A stretch of 64,000 nucleotides of DNA from Burkholderiales bacterium. Lineage in GTDB: Bacteria; Pseudomonadota; Gammaproteobacteria; Burkholderiales; Burkholderiaceae_C. The position numbers and the translations under genes were made by a program. The stretch covers positions 1 to 64,000 of the forward strand of contig JAPLPQ010000041.1 in the NCBI GenBank assembly GCA_026400105.1, read 5' to 3'. This document shows, one piece after another, positions 49,452 through 58,046 of this stretch (its first letter is position 1; each line of letters starts with the position of its first letter). The notes under the pieces were generated by a model. It did not search any database, was not told where the DNA came from, and was given only the letters and a program-made list of their open reading frames with translations.

Positions 49452-52115
49452 ATGATCTCACTGCGTGAAGGCAACACCCCGGTGGTGAAGCGCGAAGACT
49501 ATGCCGCCCCGGCGTTCCTGGTCGACAGCGTCGACCTGTGCTTCGACCTCGACCCGGCCAAGACCCGCGTCCTCAACAAGATGTGGCTGCGGCGCAACCC
49601 GGCCGTGGCGGCCCAGCCGCTGCGCCTGGACGGCGAGGAGCTCAACCTGGCGCGCGTGCTGGTCAACGGCGAAGGCAGCAGCTTCAAGCTCGACGGCAAC
49701 CAGCTCGTGCTCGAGAAGCTGCCCGAGGGCGACCAGCCGTTCGAGCTCGAGATCTTCACCACCTGCGCCCCGGCCAAGAACAGCAAGCTGATGGGCTTGT
49801 ACGTGAGCCAGGGCACCTTCTTCACGCAGTGCGAGGCCGAGGGCTTTCGCCGCATCACCTATTTCCTGGACCGTCCGGACGTGATGGCCAGCTATAGCGT
49901 GACGCTGCGCGCCGACAAGGCCGCCTACCCGGTGCTGCTGTCCAACGGCAACCTGGTCGAACAGGGCACGCTCGACGACGGTCGCCATTTCGCCAAATGG
50001 GTCGACCCGCACAAGAAGCCCTGCTACCTGTTCGCGCTGGTGGCCGGCCAGCTGGTCGCACGCGAGCAGCGCATCACCAGCCGCAGCGGCGGCCAGCATC
50101 TGCTGCAGGTCTATGTGCGCCCGGGCGACCTCGACAAGACCGAGCACGCGATGAACTCGCTGATGGCCAGCATCGCCTGGGACGAGGCCAGGTTCGGCCT
50201 GCCGCTCGACCTCGAGCGCTTCATGATCGTCGCCACCAGCGACTTCAACATGGGCGCGATGGAGAACAAGGGCCTCAACATCTTCAACACCAAGTACGTG
50301 CTGGCCAACCCCGCCACCGCGACCGATACCGACTACGCCGGCATCGAATCGGTGGTCGGCCACGAGTATTTCCACAACTGGACCGGCAACCGCGTCACCT
50401 GCCGCGACTGGTTCCAGCTCAGCCTGAAGGAAGGGCTGACGGTGTTTCGCGACCAAGAATTCAGCATGGACATGGCCGGCAGCGCGTCGGCGCGCGCCGT
50501 CAAGCGGATCGAGGACGTGCGCGTGCTGCGCAGCGCCCAGTTCCCCGAGGACGCCGGCCCGATGTCGCATCCGGTGCGCCCCGACCAGTACGCCGAGATC
50601 AACAACTTCTACACCGTCACGATCTACGAGAAGGGTGCCGAGGTCGTGCGCATGCAGCAGACCCTGGTCGGGCGCGACGGCTTCGCGCGCGGCATGAAGC
50701 TGTATTTCGAGCGCCATGACGGCCAGGCCGTGACCTGCGACGACTTCGCGCAGGCGATCGCCGACGCCAATCCCGACAGCGAACTCGCGCGCCAGCTGCC
50801 CCAGTTCAAGCGCTGGTACTCGCAGGCCGGCACGCCGCGCCTGCACGCCAGCGGATCGTACGACGCCCAGGCGCGTCGCTACACCTTGACGCTGGGCCAG
50901 AGCTGCCCCGCCACCCCAGGCCAGCCAGCCAAGGAAGCGTTCGTGATCCCGGTCGCGCTCGGACTGCTCGACGTGCAGGGCCGCGAGCTGGCGGGCAGCG
51001 CCCGCACCGTGGTGCTCAGCGAGACCAGCCAGACCGTGGTTTTCGACGATGTGGATGCCGAGCCGGTGCCCTCGATCCTGCGTGGTTTCAGCGCGCCGGT
51101 CGTGCTCGAGTTCGACTACAGCGACGCGCAACTGCTGACGCTGCTGGCCCATGACAGCGACGCCTTCAACCGCTGGGAAGCCGGCCAGCGCCTGGCGCTG
51201 CGCTGCGCGCTCGCCGCCGTGCAGTCGCCCGCTGCCGTGCACCAGCCGCTGGACGCGGCCTACCTCGACGCCATGCGCGCGATCCTGCGCGCACCCGGAC
51301 TCGACTCCGCCTTCAAGGAGCTCGTGCTGACGCTGCCGGGCGAGACCTATATCGCCGAGCAGCTCGACCTGGTCGACCCGCAGCGCATCCACGCGGTGCG
51401 CGAAGCCATGCGCGAGCAGCTCGCGCACGCGCTGCACGACGACTGGGTCCAGGCCTTCGAGGTCAACCACGACAACGGCGCCTTCCGCCCCGACCCGGTC
51501 TCGAGCGGCAGGCGCGCCCTGGCCGGCCTGGCGCTGACCATGCTGTGCCTGGCCGCGCGCGAGAACGGCAACCCGGTCTGGCCGGGCAAGGCGCTGCAGC
51601 GCTTCAAGGATGCCGGCAACATGACCGACCGCGTCAGCGCGCTCGGCGCGCTGGTCGGCAGCGGCTCGGCCTTGGCGGCACCGGCGCTCGAACGCTTCCA
51701 CGCGCTGTTCAAGGGCGAGGAGCTGGTGCTGGACAAATGGTTCGCACTGCAGGCCGGCGCGCCCGACCGCGGCGGCAACATCCTGCCCCAGGTCAAGCAG
51801 CTGCTGAGCCATCCCGACTTCCACCTGCGCAACCCGAACCGCGCCCGCAGCCTGATCTTCAGCTACTGCAACGCCAACCCGGGCGCCTTCCACCGCGCTG
51901 ACGCCGCCGGCTACCTGTTCTGGAGCGAGCGCGTGCTCGAGATCGACGCCTTCAACCCGCAGGTCGCCGCCCGCCTGGCGCGCGCGCTCGACCGCTGGAG
52001 CAAGCTGGCCGAACCCTACCGCCATGCCGCACGCGAGGCCATCGCCCGCGTCGCCGCCAAGGCCGACCTGAGCAACGATGTGCGCGAAGTCGTCACGCGC
52101 GCACTGGCCGACTGA
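49452..52115 (+). CDS. pepN: Aminopeptidase N (M1 zinc metallopeptidase)
   Basis: Removes N-terminal residues from peptides in the cytosol. The 887-residue product matches E. coli PepN (870). The exopeptidase motif GAMENKG is at about 268-275, the zinc motif HEYFH at 304-308 with the third ligand Glu327 in LKEGLTVF, and the transition-state Tyr lies downstream in the INNFYTVTIYEKG stretch. The C-terminal half has the DUF3458 Ig and ARM-like helical domains. It lies between prfB and fbp. Confidence 0.97.
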   Translation: MISLREGNTPVVKREDYAAPAFLVDSVDLCFDLDPAKTRVLNKMWLRRNPAVAAQPLRLDGEELNLARVLVNGEGSSFKLDGNQLVLEKLPEGDQPFELEIFTTCAPAKNSKLMGLYVSQGTFFTQCEAEGFRRITYFLDRPDVMASYSVTLRADKAAYPVLLSNGNLVEQGTLDDGRHFAKWVDPHKKPCYLFALVAGQLVAREQRITSRSGGQHLLQVYVRPGDLDKTEHAMNSLMASIAWDEARFGLPLDLERFMIVATSDFNMGAMENKGLNIFNTKYVLANPATATDTDYAGIESVVGHEYFHNWTGNRVTCRDWFQLSLKEGLTVFRDQEFSMDMAGSASARAVKRIEDVRVLRSAQFPEDAGPMSHPVRPDQYAEINNFYTVTIYEKGAEVVRMQQTLVGRDGFARGMKLYFERHDGQAVTCDDFAQAIADANPDSELARQLPQFKRWYSQAGTPRLHASGSYDAQARRYTLTLGQSCPATPGQPAKEAFVIPVALGLLDVQGRELAGSARTVVLSETSQTVVFDDVDAEPVPSILRGFSAPVVLEFDYSDAQLLTLLAHDSDAFNRWEAGQRLALRCALAAVQSPAAVHQPLDAAYLDAMRAILRAPGLDSAFKELVLTLPGETYIAEQLDLVDPQRIHAVREAMREQLAHALHDDWVQAFEVNHDNGAFRPDPVSSGRRALAGLALTMLCLAARENGNPVWPGKALQRFKDAGNMTDRVSALGALVGSGSALAAPALERFHALFKGEELVLDKWFALQAGAPDRGGNILPQVKQLLSHPDFHLRNPNRARSLIFSYCNANPGAFHRADAAGYLFWSERVLEIDAFNPQVAARLARALDRWSKLAEPYRHAAREAIARVAAKADLSNDVREVVTRALAD

Positions 52116-52135
52116 ATCACCACTAGGAAACAGCA

Positions 52136-53167
52136 ATGAGCAACCGAATCTCCCTGACCCGCTACCTGGTCGAACAGCAACGCGAACACGGCCGCATTCC
52201 GCCCGAGCTGCGCCTGCTGCTCGAGATCGTCGCACGCGCCTGCAAGCGCATCGCCATCAGCGTCAACAAGGGCGCACTGGGCGAGGTGCTGGGCAGCGCC
52301 GAAAGCGAGAACGTCCAGGGCGAAGTGCAGAAGAAGCTCGACATCATCGCCAACGAGGTGCTGATCGACGCCAACGAATGGGGCGGTCACCTGGCCGCGA
52401 TGGCATCCGAGGAAATGGAAACCATCCATGTGGTGCCCAACCGTTACCCGCAGGGCGAATACCTGCTGATGTTCGACCCGCTCGACGGCAGCAGCAACAT
52501 CGATGTCAACGTCTCGATCGGCACCATCTTCTCGGTGCTCAAGAAGCCCAACGACAACCCGAAGACGATCGAGGCCGTGTCCGAGCAGGACTTCATGCAG
52601 GCTGGCAGCCAGCAGGTCGCCGCCGGCTACTGCGTCTATGGTCCGCAGACCACGCTGGTGCTGACCGTGGGCGACGGCGTCGCGATGTTCACGCTCGACC
52701 GCGAACAAGGCTCCTGGGTCATGACCGCCGACCAGGTCAGCATTCCTGAAGACACCAAGGAATTCGCGATCAACATGAGCAACATGCGCCACTGGGACCA
52801 ACCGGTCAAGCGCTATGTCGACGAATGCCTGGCCGGCAAGGACGGTGTGCGCGGCAAGGACTTCAACATGCGCTGGATCGCCTCGATGGTGGCCGACGTC
52901 CATCGCATCCTGACCCGTGGCGGCGTCTTCATGTACCCCTGGGACAAGCGCGAGCCGAACAAGCCGGGCAAGCTGCGCCTGATGTACGAAGCCAACCCGA
53001 TGAGCTGGCTGATCGAGCAGGCCGGCGGCGCCGCGACCAACGGCCGCCAGCGCATCCTCGACATCAAGCCGACCGAACTGCACCAGCGCGTCAGCGTGGT
53101 GCTGGGCTCGAAGAACGAGGTCGAGCGCCTCACCGCCTACCACCTGGAAGCCGACGCGGCCCAGTAA
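52136..53167 (+). CDS. fbp: Fructose-1,6-bisphosphatase class I
   Basis: Hydrolyses fructose-1,6-bisphosphate to fructose-6-phosphate, the committed step of gluconeogenesis. The 343-residue class I enzyme has the metal motif [11 protein letters not shown] at about 113-123 and the substrate segment [20 protein letters not shown] near the C-terminus. A TAGGAAAC-type site lies upstream and pepN ends 20 bases before. Consistent with a cell that builds sugar reserves (glycogen locus at the start of the window). Confidence 0.96.
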   Translation: MSNRISLTRYLVEQQREHGRIPPELRLLLEIVARACKRIAISVNKGALGEVLGSAESENVQGEVQKKLDIIANEVLIDANEWGGHLAAMASEEMETIHVVPNRYPQGEYLLMFDPLDGSSNIDVNVSIGTIFSVLKKPNDNPKTIEAVSEQDFMQAGSQQVAAGYCVYGPQTTLVLTVGDGVAMFTLDREQGSWVMTADQVSIPEDTKEFAINMSNMRHWDQPVKRYVDECLAGKDGVRGKDFNMRWIASMVADVHRILTRGGVFMYPWDKREPNKPGKLRLMYEANPMSWLIEQAGGAATNGRQRILDIKPTELHQRVSVVLGSKNEVERLTAYHLEADAAQ

Positions 53168-53176
53168 GCAGAAACT

Positions 53177-53197
53177 GCGGCGCCACCCGGGCGCCGC
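53177..53197 (+). terminator. GC hairpin after fbp
   Basis: GCGGCGCC and GGCGCCGC (8 bp) around ACCCG, ten bases after the fbp stop. A run of A rather than T follows, so intrinsic termination is doubtful; it may protect the 3' end. Confidence 0.4.
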
Positions 53198-53222
53198 GCC
53201 AAAAAACTGCCTGGAAACCCGC

Positions 53223-53228
53223 TATAAT
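53223..53228 (+). promoter_or_regulatory. -10 box upstream of tRNA-Thr
   Basis: Perfect TATAAT, 33 bases before the tRNA 5' end, leaving a short leader. No good -35 hexamer is seen. Confidence 0.5.
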
Positions 53229-53261
53229 CTATGGCTGTGTTAGCGCAACGCTGACATGCGT

Positions 53262-53337
53262 GCCGGTGTAGCTCAGTCGGTAGAGCAGCTCATTCGTAAT
53301 GAGAAGGTCGAGGGTTCGATTCCTTTCTCCGGCACCA
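53262..53337 (+). tRNA. tRNA-Thr (anticodon CGT)
   Basis: A 76-base cloverleaf with encoded CCA: acceptor GCCGGTG/CTCCGGC (one T-T mismatch), D-arm GCTC/GAGC, anticodon loop TTCGTAA giving CGT (reads ACG), T-loop GTTCGATTC. It has its own -10 box and terminator. Confidence 0.96.
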
Positions 53338-53353
53338 ATAGAATCAACGACTT

Positions 53354-53379
53354 AGCCCAGCTTTCGAGCTGGGCTTTTT
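53354..53379 (+). terminator. Intrinsic terminator of tRNA-Thr
   Basis: A nine-base-pair stem AGCCCAGCT/AGCTGGGCT with a TTCG tetraloop followed by five T. Confidence 0.92.
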
Positions 53380-53530
53380 CGTTTCTAGGCGGCCATGCAG
53401 GCAATTTGCAGCACAGTCAGCCCACGCTGCCCCCTGGCAGCCAACCGCCCGGCACTGGCCAGCCACCAGCCAGCGCTGTGGCCGGCGGCTGAACTTCAGA
53501 CCACTCCGCCGTCGAGGCCGAGCCGCAACC

Positions 53531-55066
53531 TCACGGCCGGCTCACGTTGATGCTGCTGACCGCATTCTTGCTGGCGTCATAGACCAGCGATGAACCCGTC
53601 ACATTGCCAACGCTGAAGAAACTGCTGGTGTAGGAACTGCTGATCAGGCCACTGGTCACGGTGCAACTTCCGGTGCTGCCAGTCACGCAAGTCGCAGTGC
53701 CGCCGGGGCTGAACATGCCGGCCACCGTGGCACCCGGAACCGCCGCGCCGAAGTTGTAGCCGTCATATTGCCGCACCGTCACGGTCGCGCTGGCACGCCA
53801 TTGCTTGCCCGACTTCGCGCCCTTGCCCGTGATGGCGCTGACCGCCACCGTCTTGACCACCGGGGTCGCGGGCGCGCCGGGGGCCAGCGAATAGACCAGG
53901 CGGTTCGGCGAGCCGCTGCCCGCGCCAATCACCTGGTTCAGCGTGGCATGGCTGAGCAGGAACTCGGTCACGGCAGCGGGCGTCGCGCTGCCATTGGCGG
54001 CCAGTGCCAAGGCAGCGACGCCGGTCACATGGGGTGCCGCCATCGAGGTGCCGCTCAGGGTATTGGTCGCAGTCGTCGAGCTGAACCAGTCCGAACTGAT
54101 GGCGCTGCCCGGCGCGAAGATATCCAGGCAGGCGCCATAGTTGGAGTAACTGGCCATCGAGTCGTTGCTGCTGGTCGCACCGACCGTGATCGCGGAAGGC
54201 TCGGATGCCGGCGAGGTCTGGCAAGCATCGGCACTCGAGTTGCCCGCCGCCACGACCATGGTGACACCCTTGGCTACCGCACCGGCCACCGAGGCATTGA
54301 CTGCAGCAGAGAAGCCGCCAACGAGCGACATGTTCGCCACTGCCGGGCGCAGCGCGCTCTGCCCGGCTACCCAGTCGACTCCTGCGATGATCCCGCTGTA
54401 ACTGCCCGACCCGGTGCAATCCAGCACCCGGACCGGCACCAGGGTCACGGCCTTGGCCACGCCAAACTGGCTGCCGCCGACCGTGCCGGCGACATGGGTG
54501 CCATGGCCATGGCAGTCGGTCGTGCCGTTGCCGTCGGCAATCGCGCTGTAGCCCGCGCTGACACGACCGCCGAAATCCACATGGCTCGACAGGATTCCGG
54601 TGTCGATCACGAACGCATGGACACCGGCGCCCCGATACTGGTAGTGGTAGCTGCCGTTGATGGGCAATGCGGCCTGATCGATCCGGTCCAGCCCCCAGGT
54701 CGGATTCGGCTGCTGCGAGGGGGGCGTGATCAGCGTTTCGCTCAGGCTGACCGTCGCGTCCGGCTCGACATAGTCGACATTGGGGTTGTTGCGCAATGCC
54801 GCAACGGCTGCGGCGGGCAAGCGGGCGGCAAAGCCCTTGAGCGCGTGGCTGTAGCTGTGCAGCAAGCGCCCGCCCTGCTGCTGTGCCAGCTGCGCCGCCA
54901 GGGCCGCGGGCTCGGCCACCTCGCGCTTGAAGACGACGATGTACTGGTCATCGATCGGACGCGAAAGCGCCAACGGATGGGCCGCAGCCCCCGGGGCCGC
55001 CTGCGCCGCCGAAACAACGGTGGCAGCGGCGATCACCACCGACGAAAATATCAAGGCTTGGCGCAT
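53531..55066 (-). CDS. Secreted S8 family serine peptidase (proteinase K-like subtilase)
   Basis: A 511-residue prepro-protease. Signal peptide to about residue 23; inhibitor I9 prodomain about 38-108 ([12 protein letters not shown] to NVDYVEPDA); catalytic domain about 120-400 with Asp155 (FVIDTGI), His188 ([10 protein letters not shown]), oxyanion Asn275 (VVAAGNSS) and Ser341 ([10 protein letters not shown]); and a C-terminal beta-sandwich-like domain of about 100 residues. The ATG at 55066 is preceded by GGAG; an in-frame TTG five codons earlier is less likely. It probably degrades external protein for nutrition. Confidence 0.94.
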   Translation of the reverse strand: MRQALIFSSVVIAAATVVSAAQAAPGAAAHPLALSRPIDDQYIVVFKREVAEPAALAAQLAQQQGGRLLHSYSHALKGFAARLPAAAVAALRNNPNVDYVEPDATVSLSETLITPPSQQPNPTWGLDRIDQAALPINGSYHYQYRGAGVHAFVIDTGILSSHVDFGGRVSAGYSAIADGNGTTDCHGHGTHVAGTVGGSQFGVAKAVTLVPVRVLDCTGSGSYSGIIAGVDWVAGQSALRPAVANMSLVGGFSAAVNASVAGAVAKGVTMVVAAGNSSADACQTSPASEPSAITVGATSSNDSMASYSNYGACLDIFAPGSAISSDWFSSTTATNTLSGTSMAAPHVTGVAALALAANGSATPAAVTEFLLSHATLNQVIGAGSGSPNRLVYSLAPGAPATPVVKTVAVSAITGKGAKSGKQWRASATVTVRQYDGYNFGAAVPGATVAGMFSPGGTATCVTGSTGSCTVTSGLISSSYTSSFFSVGNVTGSSLVYDASKNAVSSINVSRP

Positions 55067-55083
55067 TTGACCGATCTCCAAAT

Positions 55084-55096
55084 ATGATCAAATCAT
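55084..55096. promoter_or_regulatory. Dyad in the protease/acylphosphatase divergent promoter
   Basis: ATGAT-CAA-ATCAT, a perfect inverted repeat in a 57-base AT-rich gap, 17 bases from the protease start and next to TTTTATA. It is a plausible operator for one or both genes. Confidence 0.35.
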
Positions 55097-55123
55097 TTTA
55101 TACCGCGCACAAATTGGAGCCCC

Positions 55124-55420
55124 ATGATCAATACTGCTGATATGACTATCATCGTTCGCCATCTCCGGATCCACGGTCTGGTCCAGGGGGTCTACTACCG
55201 CCAGTCGCTGCAGGAACAGGCCCAGGCGCTCGAAGTGACCGGCTGGGTGCGCAACCGGCTCGACAGCAGCGTGGAAGCGGTGGTCTGTGGTTCACCGCAG
55301 GCGCTGGAGCGCCTGATTGAATGGTCCAGGACCGGCCCGCCCGCTGCCGTGGTCAGCGAAGTGGTGGTGACGGAAACGCTGGGCCAGTACAGCGGCTTCG
55401 AAAGATTGCCCACGGCCTGA
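55124..55420 (+). CDS. acyP: Acylphosphatase
   Basis: Hydrolyses acyl phosphates in the cytosol. The 98-residue protein has the family signatures IHGLVQGVYYRQS (catalytic Arg) and GWVRNRLDSSVEAVVCG (catalytic Asn). ATGs at 55124 and 55142 are both possible; the conserved fold begins after the second, so the true N-terminus may be six residues shorter. It is divergent from the subtilase gene and converges with the methyltransferase-family gene. Confidence 0.92.
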   Translation: MINTADMTIIVRHLRIHGLVQGVYYRQSLQEQAQALEVTGWVRNRLDSSVEAVVCGSPQALERLIEWSRTGPPAAVVSEVVVTETLGQYSGFERLPTA

Positions 55421-55433
55421 GCCGTGGCGACCG

Positions 55434-55886
55434 TCACACCAGCAAAGGCAGGAAGCGCCGGGTGCGGGTCATGTAGGCCCGGTAAGCGGGATGGCGCTGG
55501 CACATCATGCGCTCTTCCAGCACGGCCTTGAGCCACAGCACCGCCAGCAGCGCCAGTGACAGGCCGCCAGCCAGCAGCGTCGCCACGAAGCCGGCGCAGC
55601 CGATGCTGAACAGCAGCACCGCGGTGTACATCGGATGGCGAATCCAGCGATAAGGCCCGGTTTGCACCAGCTGTCCATCCGCCTTGGGCTCGGGGCGGAT
55701 GTTGAAGTTGCCGGGCCGGTTGGCGCTCAGGGCCCACAGACCCAAGGCCATGCAGGCCAGCCAAAAGACGGCCACCAGTACGCCGGGAACGTCGCTGCGC
55801 AGCTGCAGCGCCACCGATCCGGCCTGCAGCAGCAGGATGCCGAACTGCAACGTGATCAGGGTAACTTGGGTGGTTTTGCTGGCCAT
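55434..55886 (-). CDS. Isoprenylcysteine carboxyl methyltransferase (ICMT/PEMT-like) family membrane protein
   Basis: A 150-residue inner-membrane protein with four hydrophobic segments and the C-terminal SAM-binding motif PYRWIRHPMYTAVLL followed by EERMMCQRHPAYRAYM. These features define the ICMT/phospholipid-methyltransferase superfamily; bacterial members mostly lack a known substrate. The ATG at 55886 is chosen because the membrane domain begins there; further upstream in-frame codons overlap the presumed promoter. Confidence 0.85.
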   Translation of the reverse strand: MASKTTQVTLITLQFGILLLQAGSVALQLRSDVPGVLVAVFWLACMALGLWALSANRPGNFNIRPEPKADGQLVQTGPYRWIRHPMYTAVLLFSIGCAGFVATLLAGGLSLALLAVLWLKAVLEERMMCQRHPAYRAYMTRTRRFLPLLV

Positions 55887-56070
55887 GTCAGTGCGTTGAA
55901 TCGCCTCGTTATTGGCGGTTGCGGCACCCATTGATGATGCCGACCGGCTTGACTTCACGAGCCCGCCCCGTGCGGGCTTGGTATTTCTGGCCGTGCGCTG
56001 CGTTTGATCTACTTTTGCTTACAAGCGTTACAGGTCCTTGACCCCTGCCGTGCTCGGCCTGAAAGATACT

Positions 56071-56165
56071 TTGCACGTGGGCTTCACTCACCCACAGCCT
56101 AGCACTCCTAGGATTTTCATCTGCTTCGAGACTTTCACACCCGGCCACCTGGCCGGGTTTTTTTT
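56071..56165 (+). ncRNA. Candidate small RNA with terminal intrinsic terminator
   Basis: No plus-strand gene lies within 650 bases upstream, yet a strong terminator ends here. Within about 95 bases three hairpins follow each other: GTGGG/CCCAC (56077-56095), CCTAG/CTAGG (56098-56112) and the terminator CCCGGCC/GGCCGGG (56140-56157) with eight T. TTGACC (56038-56043) with AAAGAT 18 bases on is a possible promoter. The 5' end is a guess. The rest of the 281-base gap (55887-56070) holds another hairpin, AGCCCGC/GCGGGCT at 55960-55978. Confidence 0.45.
56140..56165 (+). terminator. Strong intrinsic terminator (plus strand)
   Basis: CCCGGCC and GGCCGGG around ACCT, then eight T. It ends two bases before the stop of the minus-strand DUF4239 gene and so does not serve that gene. 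Confidence 0.88.
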
Positions 56166-56167
56166 CG

Positions 56168-56929
56168 TCAGGGGCTCAGCGCGGCGATGATCGGTGCCGG
56201 CGAAACAAAGGACGGCTGCAGGAACGGGTTGCCCTGCACCAGCACGATCGCAGCCGTCGGTGCGGCCGACAGAGCAAACAAGGCGATCGAGAGATAGGCC
56301 GCGCGCGGATTCTCGATATGGACCATCGCGATCGAGAGCAGGGTCAGCAGGCCCAGGAAGGCCATTCCGAGCCATTTGAGCGGATTGACATGCATCTGGC
56401 TCAGCGCAATGCGCAGATCGCGGTCGTGACGGATGTCGCTCACCTTGGTCAGCATCAACACATGGACCGTGCGACCCAGCTGGTCCTCGATGCGCCGGTC
56501 GATCATGGCCAGCAGCAAGGCGTTGGCCTGCTGGTCGGCCTGCGGGCTCGTGCGGCGCTGCGCCAGGCTGTCCCATTCTTCGCTGCTGGCCTGGGCATAG
56601 CGGCCCAGGGTGGCGCGGATGGTCGAGCGCAAGGGCTCGTCGAGCTTGCCGCTGAGCACCAGCAGGCTGCGCAGGGCATCGGCCTCCCGGTAGACCGCGC
56701 CGGTGGCCTTGTCATGGGCAGACCAGGTATCGTTGGCAATGAAGGCCAGCGTCAGGCCGAACAGCACACCGAGGATGTTGATGAAGGGCGGCGCCACGCC
56801 GCGCAGCTCGCGCAGCTTGGACTTCCAGGGCGAATGGCGTATCAGCCAGACGATGGTTGCCACGGCCATGGCGGTGCCGACCAGGGCAATCAGCGCATAG
56901 CCGTAATGATCGTAGGTGTTGACGTTCAA
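56168..56929 (-). CDS. DUF4239 (bestrophin-like domain) membrane protein
   Basis: A 253-residue protein with two N-terminal hydrophobic segments (about 10-30 and 45-65, FINILGVLFGLTLAFIAND), a soluble helical middle, and two C-terminal segments (about 187-205 and 213-233). This layout is that of the DUF4239/bestrophin-like family. The start appears to be TTG at 56929; no ATG exists before the first membrane helix. It follows the hypothetical gene after four bases. Function is unknown, possibly an ion channel by analogy. Confidence 0.75.
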   Translation of the reverse strand: MNVNTYDHYGYALIALVGTAMAVATIVWLIRHSPWKSKLRELRGVAPPFINILGVLFGLTLAFIANDTWSAHDKATGAVYREADALRSLLVLSGKLDEPLRSTIRATLGRYAQASSEEWDSLAQRRTSPQADQQANALLLAMIDRRIEDQLGRTVHVLMLTKVSDIRHDRDLRIALSQMHVNPLKWLGMAFLGLLTLLSIAMVHIENPRAAYLSIALFALSAAPTAAIVLVQGNPFLQPSFVSPAPIIAALSP

Positions 56930-56933
56930 GCGT

Positions 56934-57329
56934 TCAGCCCCGCAGCAGCGAATAGACCAGCCCGGCTGCCAGCGCCGCGACGACGGCCATCAGCCAGCCG
57001 AGCCGGACCCGGTTCGACTCGATCTGCCCGATCAGCTGGGCGTTCTGGTCGGCCAGCGCCTCGATCAGCGCCGACGACTCGGCCATCTGCTCGTGCAGGG
57101 TCGACAGCGTGGCCGCCAGCGCCTGCAGCTCGCTGCGTGTCGCCAGCTCGGGCGCGGCCGGCATGGTAGTGGCCTCGGGCGAGATGGCTGGCTCCGGCGC
57201 CGGCGCTGGCACCGGGGATCTGGCCACCGTCTTCCAGAGTTTGCGCGCGCCTTCGACCACCTTGGGGGCGTTCGCGATGACATCGTCCCAGGGCACCAGC
57301 TTCAATACCGTCATCCAGCCTATGGCCAT
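56934..57329 (-). CDS. Hypothetical C-tail-anchored protein (131 aa)
   Basis: Not recognised. The order is an N-terminal region (GWMTVLKLVPWDDVIANAPK), a Pro/Ala-rich linker (about 38-60), a coiled-coil helix (about 65-105) and a C-terminal membrane helix (GWLMAVVAALAAGLVYSLL). CGGAG precedes the ATG. It lies four bases before the DUF4239 gene and is probably a co-expressed partner. Confidence 0.7.
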   Translation of the reverse strand: MAIGWMTVLKLVPWDDVIANAPKVVEGARKLWKTVARSPVPAPAPEPAISPEATTMPAAPELATRSELQALAATLSTLHEQMAESSALIEALADQNAQLIGQIESNRVRLGWLMAVVAALAAGLVYSLLRG

Positions 57330-57581
57330 CTGCTGGCTCCGTTCAAAGAAAGGGAAGTGAAATGTTCTGGCTTCATGGTCGTCACTTTATCGCTGGATGG
57401 ACAGCGGCCCGGCTGCGCAGGACCAGTCAGGGTAATCCCCAGTAGCCGTGATCAAATCTGTGGACAAGTCACCAAGGCAACAGCCAAGCCCTTGTCGCCG
57501 CTGGACTTTAGCGGCCTGCCCAAAAAGCAGGCAAACCAGCGGCTGACAGGGACAATTGCGCTGCGCCTGGGCGCACAGCCG

Positions 57582-57959
57582 TCAGGTTTCTGTCTGGGGC
57601 AACACCTCGGCGGCGCTGCGAAATGCCTCGACCGCGGCAGGCACGCCGCAATAGATGGTGGCGTGCAGCAGCACTTCCTGGATCTCCTGCACCGTGGCGC
57701 CGTTGTTGAGCGCGCCGCGCAGATGGCCCTTGAGCTCGTTTTGCTTGCCCAGGGCGGTCAGCATCGCCACGGTCACCAGGCTGCGGGTCTTGAGGTCCAG
57801 GCCCGGACGCTGCCAGACCTCGCCCCAGGCGTTGCGCGTGATGTGATGCTGCAGCGGCGCCGTGAAGTCCGTCACGCCAGCATAGGCGCGTTGCACGAAA
57901 TCCTCGCCCATGACCTGCTTGCGCATGGCCAGCCCCTTGTCGAATTGTTCGTCGCTCAT
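57582..57959 (-). CDS. Carboxymuconolactone decarboxylase family protein (PcaC-like)
   Basis: A 125-residue all-helical protein. It resembles PcaC along its whole length: ITRNAWGEVWQRPGLDLKTR (segment of about 20), SLVTVAMLTALGK, NELKGHLRGALNNGAT and EIQEVLLHATIYCGVPAAV. PcaC decarboxylates gamma-carboxymuconolactone in protocatechuate breakdown, but no other pca gene is here, so another small-molecule or antioxidant role is possible. The 252-base gap after its stop (57330-57581) holds short hairpins (57498-57514 and 57514-57532) and nothing else I can name. Confidence 0.83.
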   Translation of the reverse strand: MSDEQFDKGLAMRKQVMGEDFVQRAYAGVTDFTAPLQHHITRNAWGEVWQRPGLDLKTRSLVTVAMLTALGKQNELKGHLRGALNNGATVQEIQEVLLHATIYCGVPAAVEAFRSAAEVLPQTET

Positions 57960-58046
57960 CTCTGACCTCGCTAAAAGCCTGATCTTAAGCGGCAGCCGGC
58001 TCGATCCGGGCTGCCAGGGCGGTCGGTGATGCGCTAGCATCGCCGC

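Noticed and set aside
49458-52235. A 925-codon minus-strand frame opposite pepN
   Set aside because: Composition is that of a shadow frame and pepN is intact on the plus strand.
53380-53530. A short plus-strand frame running through and past tRNA-Thr
   Set aside because: It starts before the tRNA, has no ribosome site and crosses the tRNA and its terminator.
57459-57467. DnaA-box-like TTGTCCACA sequences near 57.46 and 60.41 kb as a possible origin
   Set aside because: Each is single, one base off the consensus, 3 kb apart and without an AT-rich unwinding region or dnaA/dnaN nearby.
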